A DNA stretch of 13,436 nucleotides, taken from positions 1 to 13,436 of the forward strand of contig CAZNUT010000039.1 in the NCBI GenBank assembly GCA_964576365.1. The letters run 5' to 3'. The position numbers were made by a program, and so were the translations under genes. The notes beneath the pieces were generated by a model that was given only the letters and a program-made list of their open reading frames with translations, was not told where the DNA came from and ran no database searches. The DNA comes from CAZMJG01 sp964576365. Its GTDB lineage: Bacteria; Patescibacteriota; Microgenomatia; UBA1406; GWC2-37-13. Shown here one piece after another: positions 1 to 6,036 of the stretch (the first letter of the stretch is position 1; every line of letters starts with the position of its first letter).

Positions 1-70
1 GACCGTATAGTATATTGAAAAGGATAATGAAAAACACACTTTTTACCATTTAGCCGTTTTTTTTCTTTTT

Positions 71-925
71 TTATTGCACCTGCGCATTGAACATTTTGTC
101 ATGATACTCCCAGAATTTTCCTTGTTCTTGGGCACAAAGTGATGCTTCTGCTGCTTTTTGAGCATGGGGATGTATCGCCACAAGAGGCATTTGTTTGTAG
201 ACAAGTTTCACGTCATTTGGGTATGTTGAAAGTACTTGTTCAATAGTTTTGAATGCACGATGACAGAAAGGACATTCAAAATCCGAGAATTCTACAATGG
301 TTACTTTTGCATTTTTTGGACCGCGTGCAGGTGCGCCGGCAATATCAATATTTTGTGATTCAGGATTGAAGGCAAGATTTGCTGGGTCTTTGCAGTATTC
401 CTGCATAGCCGTAGAGTAGTCTGTGCAGTTTGACGAACTTGCGCCAGATAACTCCTTATCAATCACTTCTTTAAAGGATTCAAACGGAAAGGCCCCTGCA
501 AAAAATTTACCATTTACAAAAAAACCTGGAGTGCCTTGGACCTTCAATTCTGCTCCTTGAGCCATGTCTTTTTGCACTCGATCTTTCATTTTTCCAGAGT
601 CCAAACAGCTTTTGAATTTGTCTTCGTCGAGTGAAATTTCTTCGGCATAAGTAAGAAGTTTTTCATCAGATAGTGGAGACTCTGCTTGTGCAGTTGGTCC
701 GCCGGCTACTCCTTTTGATTCAAGTGTTTTAAGTTTGTAATATGTGTATCCTTGAAATAAAAAGAGAACGACGATAAGCAGTGCAAGAAGATTAAATTGT
801 TGGCCAAGTCGGGAATTGATACCGCTGAGCATTTTGTCAGTCTTTGATTCAGTTGATTGATCTACAGCGTGAGTTGATTGTACATGCTCTTCTTCGTGAG
901 CTTTGTCATGATGTTGGGATGGCAT
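71..925 (-). CDS. Membrane-anchored DsbA-like thiol:disulfide oxidoreductase, circularly permuted
   Basis: Predicted extracytoplasmic disulfide oxidoreductase of the DsbA-like thioredoxin family, 284 aa. Order seen: a hydrophilic, His/Glu-rich N-terminus (1-42), one membrane segment (about 44-61), then a part resembling the usual C-terminal half of the family (about 84-160), with helical LTYAEEISLDEDKF, C107 and the cis-proline loop GTPGFFVNG (131-139). A linker follows (about 161-205, with C167 and C178), then the part that normally comes first: beta strand VTIVEFSDFE, active site CPFC (218-221), C264 and the helix QGKFWEYHDKMF. The protein stops where the family normally continues into its helical domain. 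The halves are therefore swapped as in a circular permutation, with both active-site elements kept. The reading frame is uninterrupted and ends in TAA. The ATG at 925 has no Shine-Dalgarno. Family assignment is firm; the permutation rests on remembered family order. Natural partners are unknown. Confidence 0.88.
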   Translation of the reverse strand: MPSQHHDKAHEEEHVQSTHAVDQSTESKTDKMLSGINSRLGQQFNLLALLIVVLFLFQGYTYYKLKTLESKGVAGGPTAQAESPLSDEKLLTYAEEISLDEDKFKSCLDSGKMKDRVQKDMAQGAELKVQGTPGFFVNGKFFAGAFPFESFKEVIDKELSGASSSNCTDYSTAMQEYCKDPANLAFNPESQNIDIAGAPARGPKNAKVTIVEFSDFECPFCHRAFKTIEQVLSTYPNDVKLVYKQMPLVAIHPHAQKAAEASLCAQEQGKFWEYHDKMFNAQVQ

Positions 926-1236
926 TTGTAATATAAATTAATAAACGGTGCACTCATCATACATGATATAAAAAAAAAGCGCAAACAGAATATAAGCACG
1001 TTCATCAGTCGCGATGTTTTCACCGAGTAATCGAGCGCCCCATTTCTCAGTATTCAGTAACAAGTTCAATTAGTGGTAGTTTTCAAGCTGTAAATAATAT
1101 CAATTTAGTATAAAGTCCTTATATAGTAAGCTGTCTATATGTTAAAGATCAGGTCCCTCGTATACAAGTAAACAGTAACAGACGTCAGTACACAGCGTTC
1201 AGGTTAGAATGAAACACTATATCTTTCCCGTTTTGA
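926..1236. other. Intergenic region, otherwise without recognised content
   Basis: This 311-bp stretch separates two minus-strand genes. Apart from the probable promoter at its low-coordinate end I see no gene, tRNA-like fold, strong hairpin with T-tract, or repeat in it. It would hold the 3' end of the tRNA-binding-protein transcript and the start of the DsbA-like transcript. Confidence 0.5.
956..984 (-). promoter_or_regulatory. Probable promoter of the DsbA-like gene
   Basis: On the minus strand a TATGAT -10 (961-956, five of six consensus bases) lies 17 bp downstream of TTGCGC (984-979, a weak -35 matching only the TTG). The spacer contains a run of nine T. Transcription would begin near 949, giving an AT-rich leader of about 24 nt without a Shine-Dalgarno sequence. 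Confidence 0.4.
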
Positions 1237-1575
1237 TTAAAGTATTGGAGTACCTGCTGCCAGAGATTGGTCAACTGGAATCAGGAATGGTTTGCCATCG
1301 ATATCTGCAGAGAGAATCATTCCCTGGGAGACGGTTTCCATAATTTTTTTTGGTTCAAGGTTTGCTACAAAAAGGAACTTTTTATCTTTGAAGTCTTCGG
1401 GAGTATACCATTTTTGCATCCCTGTAAATATGGTCACTGTTCCATACTCACTTCCCAGGTCTACGGTGAGTTGAAGTAATTTGTTGGATTTTTCGACTTT
1501 TGATGCATCGAGAATATGACCAACCCGAATATCAAGTTTGAGAAGGTCGGTAAATGGAACAATTGGCTTTTGCAT
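1237..1575 (-). CDS. tRNA-binding OB-fold protein (MetRS beta-subunit / Trbp111 type)
   Basis: A 112-aa protein made almost entirely of one EMAP/Trbp111-type tRNA-binding OB fold. Visible family marks are LDIRVGHIL (14-22), KSNKLLQLTVDLG (29-41), KKFLFVANLEPKKI (66-79) and SQGMILSA (83-90). The same domain forms the C-terminus of many bacterial MetRS and, when free-standing, acts as a dimeric tRNA chaperone (Trbp111) or as the separate beta subunit of a MetRS. The length matches the free-standing form, so it is complete. It lies 195 bp downstream of alaS on the same strand. The ATG at 1575 gives a natural N-terminus and has no Shine-Dalgarno. CsaA-type chaperones share the fold, but the ANLEPKK/SQGM motifs favour the MetG-beta/Trbp111 group. 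Whether it serves MetRS or tRNA in general cannot be told here. Confidence 0.88.
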   Translation of the reverse strand: MQKPIVPFTDLLKLDIRVGHILDASKVEKSNKLLQLTVDLGSEYGTVTIFTGMQKWYTPEDFKDKKFLFVANLEPKKIMETVSQGMILSADIDGKPFLIPVDQSLAAGTPIL

Positions 1576-1698
1576 ATATAGAGTAAGGTATTAATTTGTT
1601 AATCGTTTGTATGTTTTTATTTTGATTAATTTCTATCAGGGTTTATTGATGTATGAACAACTAATGGAGTATGGAGGGTTTTAGGTCTTCAAGGATTT

Positions 1699-1757
1699 GG
1701 TTCATAACAAACCATGACGTCAGAATGTCTGATTTCATACGTTATAACTTGATAAAC
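1699..1757. repeat. Small inverted repeats and a GTTTATCAA-type repeat fragment downstream of alaS
   Basis: Within the alaS to tRNA-binding-protein gap are a weak inverted repeat GGTT/AACC (1699-1702 and 1710-1713), a perfect 5-bp stem TCAGA/TCTGA with a 3-nt loop (1720-1732), and, on the minus strand at 1757-1742, GTTTATCAAGTTATAA. The last resembles the tandem 9-mers at 10971-11005. No T-tract follows either stem on the minus strand, so I do not call a terminator. Confidence 0.35.
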
Positions 1758-1770
1758 GATTGACCTGTAA

Positions 1771-3600
1771 TTACCGCGCGTAAATTCGGTACATGTTATT
1801 GCCAATTTTTTTGTACTGATCGATGGTGATTGTGCCTATTTCGTTTGTACTTTGGACATGAGGTCCACCACAAAATTCTTTTGAGTAAGCTGTTTTGATT
1901 TCGTCTAATTTATTAATATAGTATACATTTACGACATCCGGATATTTTTCACGAAAAAACATACGCGCTCCGAGCGCTAATGCTTCTTGTTTTGGGATTT
2001 TACGCATGCGGACTGGAATTGATTCCTTAATTTTTGTATTAATAATTTCGACTACCTTTTGTACATCTTGGTCACTCAAACTTTTTTCAGAATAAAAGTC
2101 AAAGCGTAAACGTTCTCCTGTGATATTTGATCCTTCCTGTCTCACACTTGGACCCAGAACATCATGAAGCGCTTGATGAAGAAGATGAGTCGCTGTGTGA
2201 TATTTGACGGTTTGCTCACTTTGGTCAGCGAGTCCGCCTTTAAATTTTCCTGCAGAAGCTGACCGTGATTTATTTTTGTGCTCAGCGAATTGGGAATAAA
2301 ATTCGTCTTTATTGATGGAGTGTCCTTTTTCTTTGAGTATTTCCTCGGTGATTTCGAGAGGAAAGCCATATGTTTGATATAAATCAAATGCGATTTTTCC
2401 ATCAACTTTTTTTAGTGCATGAATTTCCTTTAAGCCTTTTTCGAGTGATTTTTTGAATTTTGAAATTTCGTCAGTCACAACTGGCAGAATACGATGTATA
2501 TCGGTTGCTCCATCAAAATAAACGCCTGAGTATGTATCGATAACTGCAGTCACTATAGGTTGAAGATGAATTTCGCCAAAATCAGATACCCCTAGTTGTT
2601 GCAGTTTCACGAGTGCGCGACGCAATAAACGGCGCAAAATATATCCCTGCTCTTTATTGCTAGGGAATACGCCGTCTTTGATGATAAAAACAGCTGTTTT
2701 TATGTGATCAGCTACTATTCGGATATTTCTTTTTGTTGTTTCATCTTGATAGGAAACACCAGTCGTTTTTTGTATGGCTTCTATAATCCGAGAAAATACA
2801 TCTGTGTTAAAAATGTCGGGATCATTTTGTACTGCCGCAAGCAGTCTTTCGAGTCCTCCGCCGAAATCGACATTTTTAGCTGGCAGTTCTTCAAAACTAT
2901 TTTCAGTGCGTTTGTATTGCATAAAAACAGAGTTTCCTATTTCGAGAAATCTGCCACAATCACAGTTTGGGTGACATTCGGAGCCAAAAGCTGGGTCGTG
3001 GGGAGAATCAAAGCGATAAAACACTTCGCTATCAGGTCCACCTGGCTCACCAGGAGGCATGTTTGCCGGCACTCCTGCCCGAGACCACCAGTTTTTTTCG
3101 GCAGGATATAAAAAAAGATGCTCACCGATTTTTGTACTGATTCCCGCGGATAAAAATATTTCCTGCCATACTGAGATACTCTCTTCATCTTTTGCAATAG
3201 TTTCATCACCCGCAAAAACTGTTACATAGAGTCGATTTGGATCAATACCCAATCCTTTTTGTTTATCAGTCAGAAACGTAAAAAAATTATTGAGCTGTTC
3301 CTTTTTGAAGTAATCACCAAGGGACCAATTACCCATCATTTCAAAAAACGTGTCATGACGATTATCTCCTACTTCTTCAATATCCTGTGCGCGTATACAC
3401 GGCTGGACATTAAAAAGTCTTTTTCCAAGAGGATGCTCAGCGCCTAGTAGATAGGGTACGAGTTGTTGCATTCCCGATCCGGTAAAGAGAGTGGTGGGAT
3501 CATTTTGAGGAACTAGAGGGATGGGAGGAACCTCGGTATGATCTATTGAGGTAAAAAAGCCATGAAACAATTTGCGAATGTCTCGGTGTGAAAGTAACAT
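1771..3600 (-). CDS. alaS: Alanyl-tRNA synthetase, short form lacking the C-Ala domain
   Basis: Class II aminoacyl-tRNA synthetase charging tRNA-Ala in the cytoplasm. The aminoacylation core shows FTGSGMQQLVPYLLG (39-53), QPCIRAQD (66-73), RHDTFFEMMGNWSLGDYF (81-98) and GGGLERLLA (247-255). A Cys-rich patch (C209, C213, C215) may bind metal. The tRNA-recognition helices (about 290-440) are followed by the editing domain with its zinc-type motifs HTATH (H468, H472) and CGGPH (C577, H581; CGGTH is more usual). The chain ends at 609, about 28 residues after CGGPH, whereas typical bacterial AlaRS are about 870-880 aa with a C-Ala/DHHA1 domain. Aminoacylation and editing are thus present and C-Ala is absent; no frameshift or decayed remnant is visible downstream. 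The ATG at 3600 is chosen because the protein begins like its family and the promoter lies directly before it. Confidence 0.96.
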   Translation of the reverse strand: MLLSHRDIRKLFHGFFTSIDHTEVPPIPLVPQNDPTTLFTGSGMQQLVPYLLGAEHPLGKRLFNVQPCIRAQDIEEVGDNRHDTFFEMMGNWSLGDYFKKEQLNNFFTFLTDKQKGLGIDPNRLYVTVFAGDETIAKDEESISVWQEIFLSAGISTKIGEHLFLYPAEKNWWSRAGVPANMPPGEPGGPDSEVFYRFDSPHDPAFGSECHPNCDCGRFLEIGNSVFMQYKRTENSFEELPAKNVDFGGGLERLLAAVQNDPDIFNTDVFSRIIEAIQKTTGVSYQDETTKRNIRIVADHIKTAVFIIKDGVFPSNKEQGYILRRLLRRALVKLQQLGVSDFGEIHLQPIVTAVIDTYSGVYFDGATDIHRILPVVTDEISKFKKSLEKGLKEIHALKKVDGKIAFDLYQTYGFPLEITEEILKEKGHSINKDEFYSQFAEHKNKSRSASAGKFKGGLADQSEQTVKYHTATHLLHQALHDVLGPSVRQEGSNITGERLRFDFYSEKSLSDQDVQKVVEIINTKIKESIPVRMRKIPKQEALALGARMFFREKYPDVVNVYYINKLDEIKTAYSKEFCGGPHVQSTNEIGTITIDQYKKIGNNMYRIYAR

Positions 3601-3601
3601 A

Positions 3602-3630
3602 ATGACATATTATAACAATAAGTGTATAAT
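3602..3630 (+). promoter_or_regulatory. Sigma70-type promoter of the nnrD-secA operon
   Basis: ATGACA (3602-3607, five of six -35 bases) and a perfect TATAAT (3625-3630) are separated by exactly 17 bp. Transcription would start near 3637, leaving a leader of about 48 nt before the first gene. This is the best match to a vegetative promoter in the window and the only one seen for the five-gene plus-strand block. Confidence 0.7.
3609..3617 (-). promoter_or_regulatory. Extended -10 promoter of alaS (predicted leaderless mRNA)
   Basis: The minus strand reads TGTTATAAT (3617-3609), a perfect -10 hexamer with the TG of an extended -10. Only 8 nt separate it from the alaS ATG at 3600, so transcription should begin 0-2 nt before the start codon. 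No good -35 is visible at the usual distance, as expected for an extended -10 promoter. It sits inside the spacer of the opposing promoter. Confidence 0.6.
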
Positions 3631-3684
3631 ATGATCGTTGCATTTTTCATTACTAATTTAATTACTATTTAATTCAAATTTTAT

Positions 3685-3930
3685 ATGCGCCTGAATCAGA
3701 TCAAACTTTCCGATATGGTTACTGTCATTGAGGAAGTTAGAGAAGCACAGCAAGAGCATCATTTAACACACGGGTGTATTGGAAACAAATTTATCAATCA
3801 GACACCTTACAGACTACATGTAGAACTGGGACCAAATGGTGAATATACAGGCTTAGAAATAGATTTGTACTTTCCGCCACTTTGTCGCTCATATGACACG
3901 CCCATTGATTTAGAAATAATTGATTCTTAA
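3685..3930 (+). CDS. Small uncharacterised protein, first gene of the secA operon
   Basis: An 81-aa acidic soluble protein that I do not recognise. It has an N-terminal amphipathic helix-like part (MVTVIEEVREAQQEHH, about 11-26), then a probably beta-rich part with GCIGNKFINQTPYRLHVELG (30-49) and the C-terminal segments LEIDLYFPPLCRSYD (57-71) and IDLEIIDS. It contains two cysteines (C31, C67) and no signal peptide or membrane segment. It follows a strong promoter and is separated from nnrD by 9 nt, so it is almost certainly co-transcribed with it. The start at 3685 has no Shine-Dalgarno. That it is a real gene is inferred from operon position, its fit between promoter and nnrD, and protein-like composition. 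Confidence 0.72.
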   Translation: MRLNQIKLSDMVTVIEEVREAQQEHHLTHGCIGNKFINQTPYRLHVELGPNGEYTGLEIDLYFPPLCRSYDTPIDLEIIDS

Positions 3931-3939
3931 AAGTCTTGC

Positions 3940-4896
3940 ATGCAGATTAGTACGAACGACTCAAAGAGTGTGATACCTTTTTTGAGGAAACTCAAACTTC
4001 CAGTGCCAAATTCGCATAAAGGACAAAATGGCAAAGTAATGATCATTGGCGGTTCGACTTTATTTCATGCAGCTTCTTTGTGGGCAGCCGAAATCGCGTC
4101 CCATTTTGCTGATATGGTTCACTATGCATCAACACCTGAAAATAATGAAATTATGCTTCAACTCAAAACGTTGTTTCGAAATGGCATCGTGATTTCGCGT
4201 GCAGACATTCAGTCATATGTGCAAGAGGATGACGTCGTGCTTATTGGTCCGGGGTTAGTAAGGGGAGATTCAGCAACCCCTCCCTCATCGGCGGGCAGGC
4301 AGCACCTCAGCCACTCGGCAATTCAGCATGAATCTTTTGAAAAGATTTTACTGATGAGTGAGGGAGTATTCAGTCGAGAAATAACAACATATTTATTTCA
4401 ACACTTTCCTGAAAAGAGATTTGTGATTGATGCAGGTGCATTGCAAATGATGAAGCCTGAAACACTTACTAATTTAAAAAAAACACCTATTATCACTCCT
4501 CATCAAGGTGAGTTTGAAAAATTATTTGGGGTTTCTTTGCAAGACTGTACTCAGCATGAAAAGGTGAATATGGTCACATCGATGGCTAAAAAATATGAGT
4601 GTGTCATTTTGCTTAAGGCAATTTATGATATTGTTTCTGACGGAACAATGTATGCGGTCATTGAAGGTGGAAATGCTGGCTTGACCAAAGGTGGAAGCGG
4701 TGATGTATTGGCTGGTCTGACAGCTTGTCTTTATGCTCACGCTGATCCAGTGAGCGCTGCAATCGTCGCTTCATTTGTGATAAAAAAAACTGCAGAAGAA
4801 CTCGCTCGGACAAAAGGACTCTGGTACAATACCAGTGATTTAATTCATAAAGTACCTGAAATTTTTACTGCCTTAGTTTATAATGATAACGTATGA
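3940..4896 (+). CDS. nnrD: ADP/ATP-dependent NAD(P)H-hydrate dehydratase
   Basis: Ribokinase-fold repair enzyme (YjeF C-terminal/CARKD family) that dehydrates damaged S-NAD(P)HX back to NAD(P)H using ATP or ADP. Seen in order: HKGQNGKVMIIGGS (26-39), VVLIGPGL (99-106), FVIDAGALQMM (161-171), TPIITPHQGEFEKLFG (182-197), and the nucleotide-binding and catalytic segment GGNAGLTKGGSGDVLAG (243-259) with D255 in the catalytic position. The usual LKG is LLKAIYD here (224-230). Length (318 aa) is above the roughly 280 of the stand-alone domain, partly because of a low-complexity segment at about 108-131 encoded by repeat DNA. The epimerase half (NnrE) is not fused and not in the window. Its stop TGA overlaps the next ATG (ATGA), suggesting translational coupling. 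No Shine-Dalgarno precedes the ATG. Confidence 0.9.
   Translation: MQISTNDSKSVIPFLRKLKLPVPNSHKGQNGKVMIIGGSTLFHAASLWAAEIASHFADMVHYASTPENNEIMLQLKTLFRNGIVISRADIQSYVQEDDVVLIGPGLVRGDSATPPSSAGRQHLSHSAIQHESFEKILLMSEGVFSREITTYLFQHFPEKRFVIDAGALQMMKPETLTNLKKTPIITPHQGEFEKLFGVSLQDCTQHEKVNMVTSMAKKYECVILLKAIYDIVSDGTMYAVIEGGNAGLTKGGSGDVLAGLTACLYAHADPVSAAIVASFVIKKTAEELARTKGLWYNTSDLIHKVPEIFTALVYNDNV
4261..4332 (+). repeat. Repeat element inserted in frame inside nnrD
   Basis: This segment differs from the flanking coding DNA. It has an AGGGG/CCCCT inverted repeat (4261-4265, 4277-4281), TCGGCGGGCA (4288-4297), and four imperfect 8-mers of the type ATTCAGCA (4268-4275, 4305-4312, 4313-4320, 4321-4328). Positions 4288-4316 match the minus strand of 11142-11170 at 24 of 29 bases. 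It encodes a Ser/Ala/His/Gln-rich stretch (about residues 108-131) directly after the conserved GPGL motif, with the frame kept. Confidence 0.7.
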
Positions 4897-5318
4897 ATAG
4901 AGAGACAGTGATTGCTATTATCATGGGTATTGTTCTAGGAGGATTGGTCGGATTTTTTGTACTGTTAAAATCGCCCAGGTTAGAAAAAACAAAGGTAATT
5001 CCTGTGAGCCAAACATCAGCCCAAAAAACTCCAACAAAAAATACCAAATCTGAGAAAAATATTGTATTTAGCCTCGCACAGCCTACAGATTATGAAGTAA
5101 CCCCGGATGAAGAAATTGAATTAAAAGGAAAAGCGCCAGACAAAAGTCTCATAGTCGCTCAGTCTCCTGCCGGAAGAAGTGTGGCAAAAACTGAAGGAAC
5201 GCAATTTACAGTAAAAATTCCTTTAGCCTTGGGAGAGAATGTGATACATTTGAGTGCATATTCATCATCTGGAGCACCTCAAGATGCTTTGTTGCATATT
5301 TATCGAATAGAAGAATGA
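4893..5318 (+). CDS. Membrane-anchored protein with an Ig-like (glucodextranase-B-like) domain
   Basis: A 141-aa protein with one N-terminal membrane helix (about 6-25) and an extracytoplasmic part. A Lys/Thr/Pro/Gln-rich spacer (about 29-55) leads to a single beta-sandwich domain (about 57-139). The pattern is a short hydrophobic strand, EIELKGKAPDKSLIVA, then FTVKIPLALGENVIHLSAYSSSG and a final strand LLHIYRIE. The G-E-N-x-I-x-L-x-A-x-S stretch is typical of bacterial Ig-like and glucodextranase-B-like beta sandwiches. No catalytic residues are seen, so a binding or structural role at the cell surface is the reasonable inference. It overlaps nnrD by 4 nt and the next gene by 4 nt (both ATGA), so the three are probably translationally coupled. 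Confidence 0.75.
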   Translation: MNRETVIAIIMGIVLGGLVGFFVLLKSPRLEKTKVIPVSQTSAQKTPTKNTKSEKNIVFSLAQPTDYEVTPDEEIELKGKAPDKSLIVAQSPAGRSVAKTEGTQFTVKIPLALGENVIHLSAYSSSGAPQDALLHIYRIEE

Positions 5319-6025
5319 AAACATATCTATATTTATTTTTGATTGTTATTTTGAGTTATTCACTGTCACATGGAGCCTCGACTGTTTTAGCACAAACAAA
5401 AACAGCTTCACCATCTGCGACAATTACTAAAGAGGAAAATTCAGCGGTTGATGATCTGAAAGAAAAAGTAGCTCGCTCTGTCACTCGCAAACAAGGACAA
5501 AAAGAAAAAGCAAGAGCTGGGTATATTACCGAGATAGACGATACAAGTATTACCATTCGAGGTGAAAATGATTCTAAAAGCACCGCGGATTTGGATAACA
5601 CATTGACACAGTATTACGAAGTTCAGGGAAGTGTGACAAAATCGCTCAAAAAAGATAACTTAAAAAAAGATGATTATGTATTTTTTTACGGACCCGAAAT
5701 AAATGGAGCTGTACAGGCGACTGCGGTCTATCGTGATACGCCCTATATGGTAATTGCCGGAAAAATAACTCAGGTAGATAAAGAAAATTATGCGATCAAG
5801 GTAATCGCTCAGGATAAAACAGAATTTACGTTTGACATACAAACACGTACCACGCAAGAAATGCTTGATATCAAGACTTTTGAGATAAATAAAGTTGGAT
5901 TTTCCAAACTTAAAGAAGGAGATGCAATTCATGTCATTTTAAAAGTTGAGAATCTAGATAAGAAAAAGAATAGCTCTGACGCTGAAAAGCTACTGGTTAT
6001 TCCTAACGAATACTTTCTTCAATAA
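5315..6025 (+). CDS. Secreted protein with two tandem beta-rich (DUF5666-like) repeats
   Basis: A 236-aa protein with a clear Sec signal peptide: basic start MKTY, hydrophobic core to about residue 18, and a likely cleavage after TVLA (26). The mature part has a charged, Lys/Glu-rich N-terminal stretch (about 38-66), then two similar units. Unit 1 (about 69-140) has GYITEIDDTSITI, then LKKDDYVFFYG and QATAVYR. Unit 2 (about 148-230) has AGKITQVDKENYAIKV, then LKEGDAIHVIL. The G-x-I-x-x-I/V-D ... L-K-x-G/D-D pattern suggests small barrels like DUF5666; this is a fold-level resemblance, not a function. No cysteine, lipobox or C-terminal anchor is visible. It overlaps the previous gene by 4 nt and ends 11 nt before secA, whose product would export it. 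Confidence 0.75.
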   Translation: MKTYLYLFLIVILSYSLSHGASTVLAQTKTASPSATITKEENSAVDDLKEKVARSVTRKQGQKEKARAGYITEIDDTSITIRGENDSKSTADLDNTLTQYYEVQGSVTKSLKKDNLKKDDYVFFYGPEINGAVQATAVYRDTPYMVIAGKITQVDKENYAIKVIAQDKTEFTFDIQTRTTQEMLDIKTFEINKVGFSKLKEGDAIHVILKVENLDKKKNSSDAEKLLVIPNEYFLQ

Positions 6026-6036
6026 CTATTACACCC

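Noticed and set aside
29..70. Rho-independent terminator of the DsbA-like gene
   Set aside because: AAAAA/TTTTT around CACAC gives only a weak AT stem, and the T-rich tract lies on the plus strand, the wrong strand for the minus-strand gene.
71..925. The DsbA-like gene as a pair of broken halves or a frameshifted tandem duplication
   Set aside because: One uninterrupted frame covers both halves, each catalytic element occurs once, and the linker is protein-like. No second copy of either half is visible.
1020..1130. Possible tRNA or small RNA in the gap
   Set aside because: GTTCAATTA at 1068-1076 resembles a T-loop, but no acceptor or anticodon stem can be drawn around it.
1715..1722. TGACGTCA palindrome as an operator
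   Set aside because: An 8-bp palindrome is not enough, it is not repeated elsewhere at a promoter, and it is not positioned at a recognisable -10/-35.
2704..3111. Open reading frame on the plus strand opposite alaS
   Set aside because: It is an antisense shadow of the strongly conserved alaS frame, with implausible composition rich in Cys/Phe/Ser.
3940..4896. Bifunctional NnrE-NnrD fusion
   Set aside because: Only the dehydratase domain is present; the N-terminus goes directly into the HKGQNGKV motif with no room for an epimerase domain.
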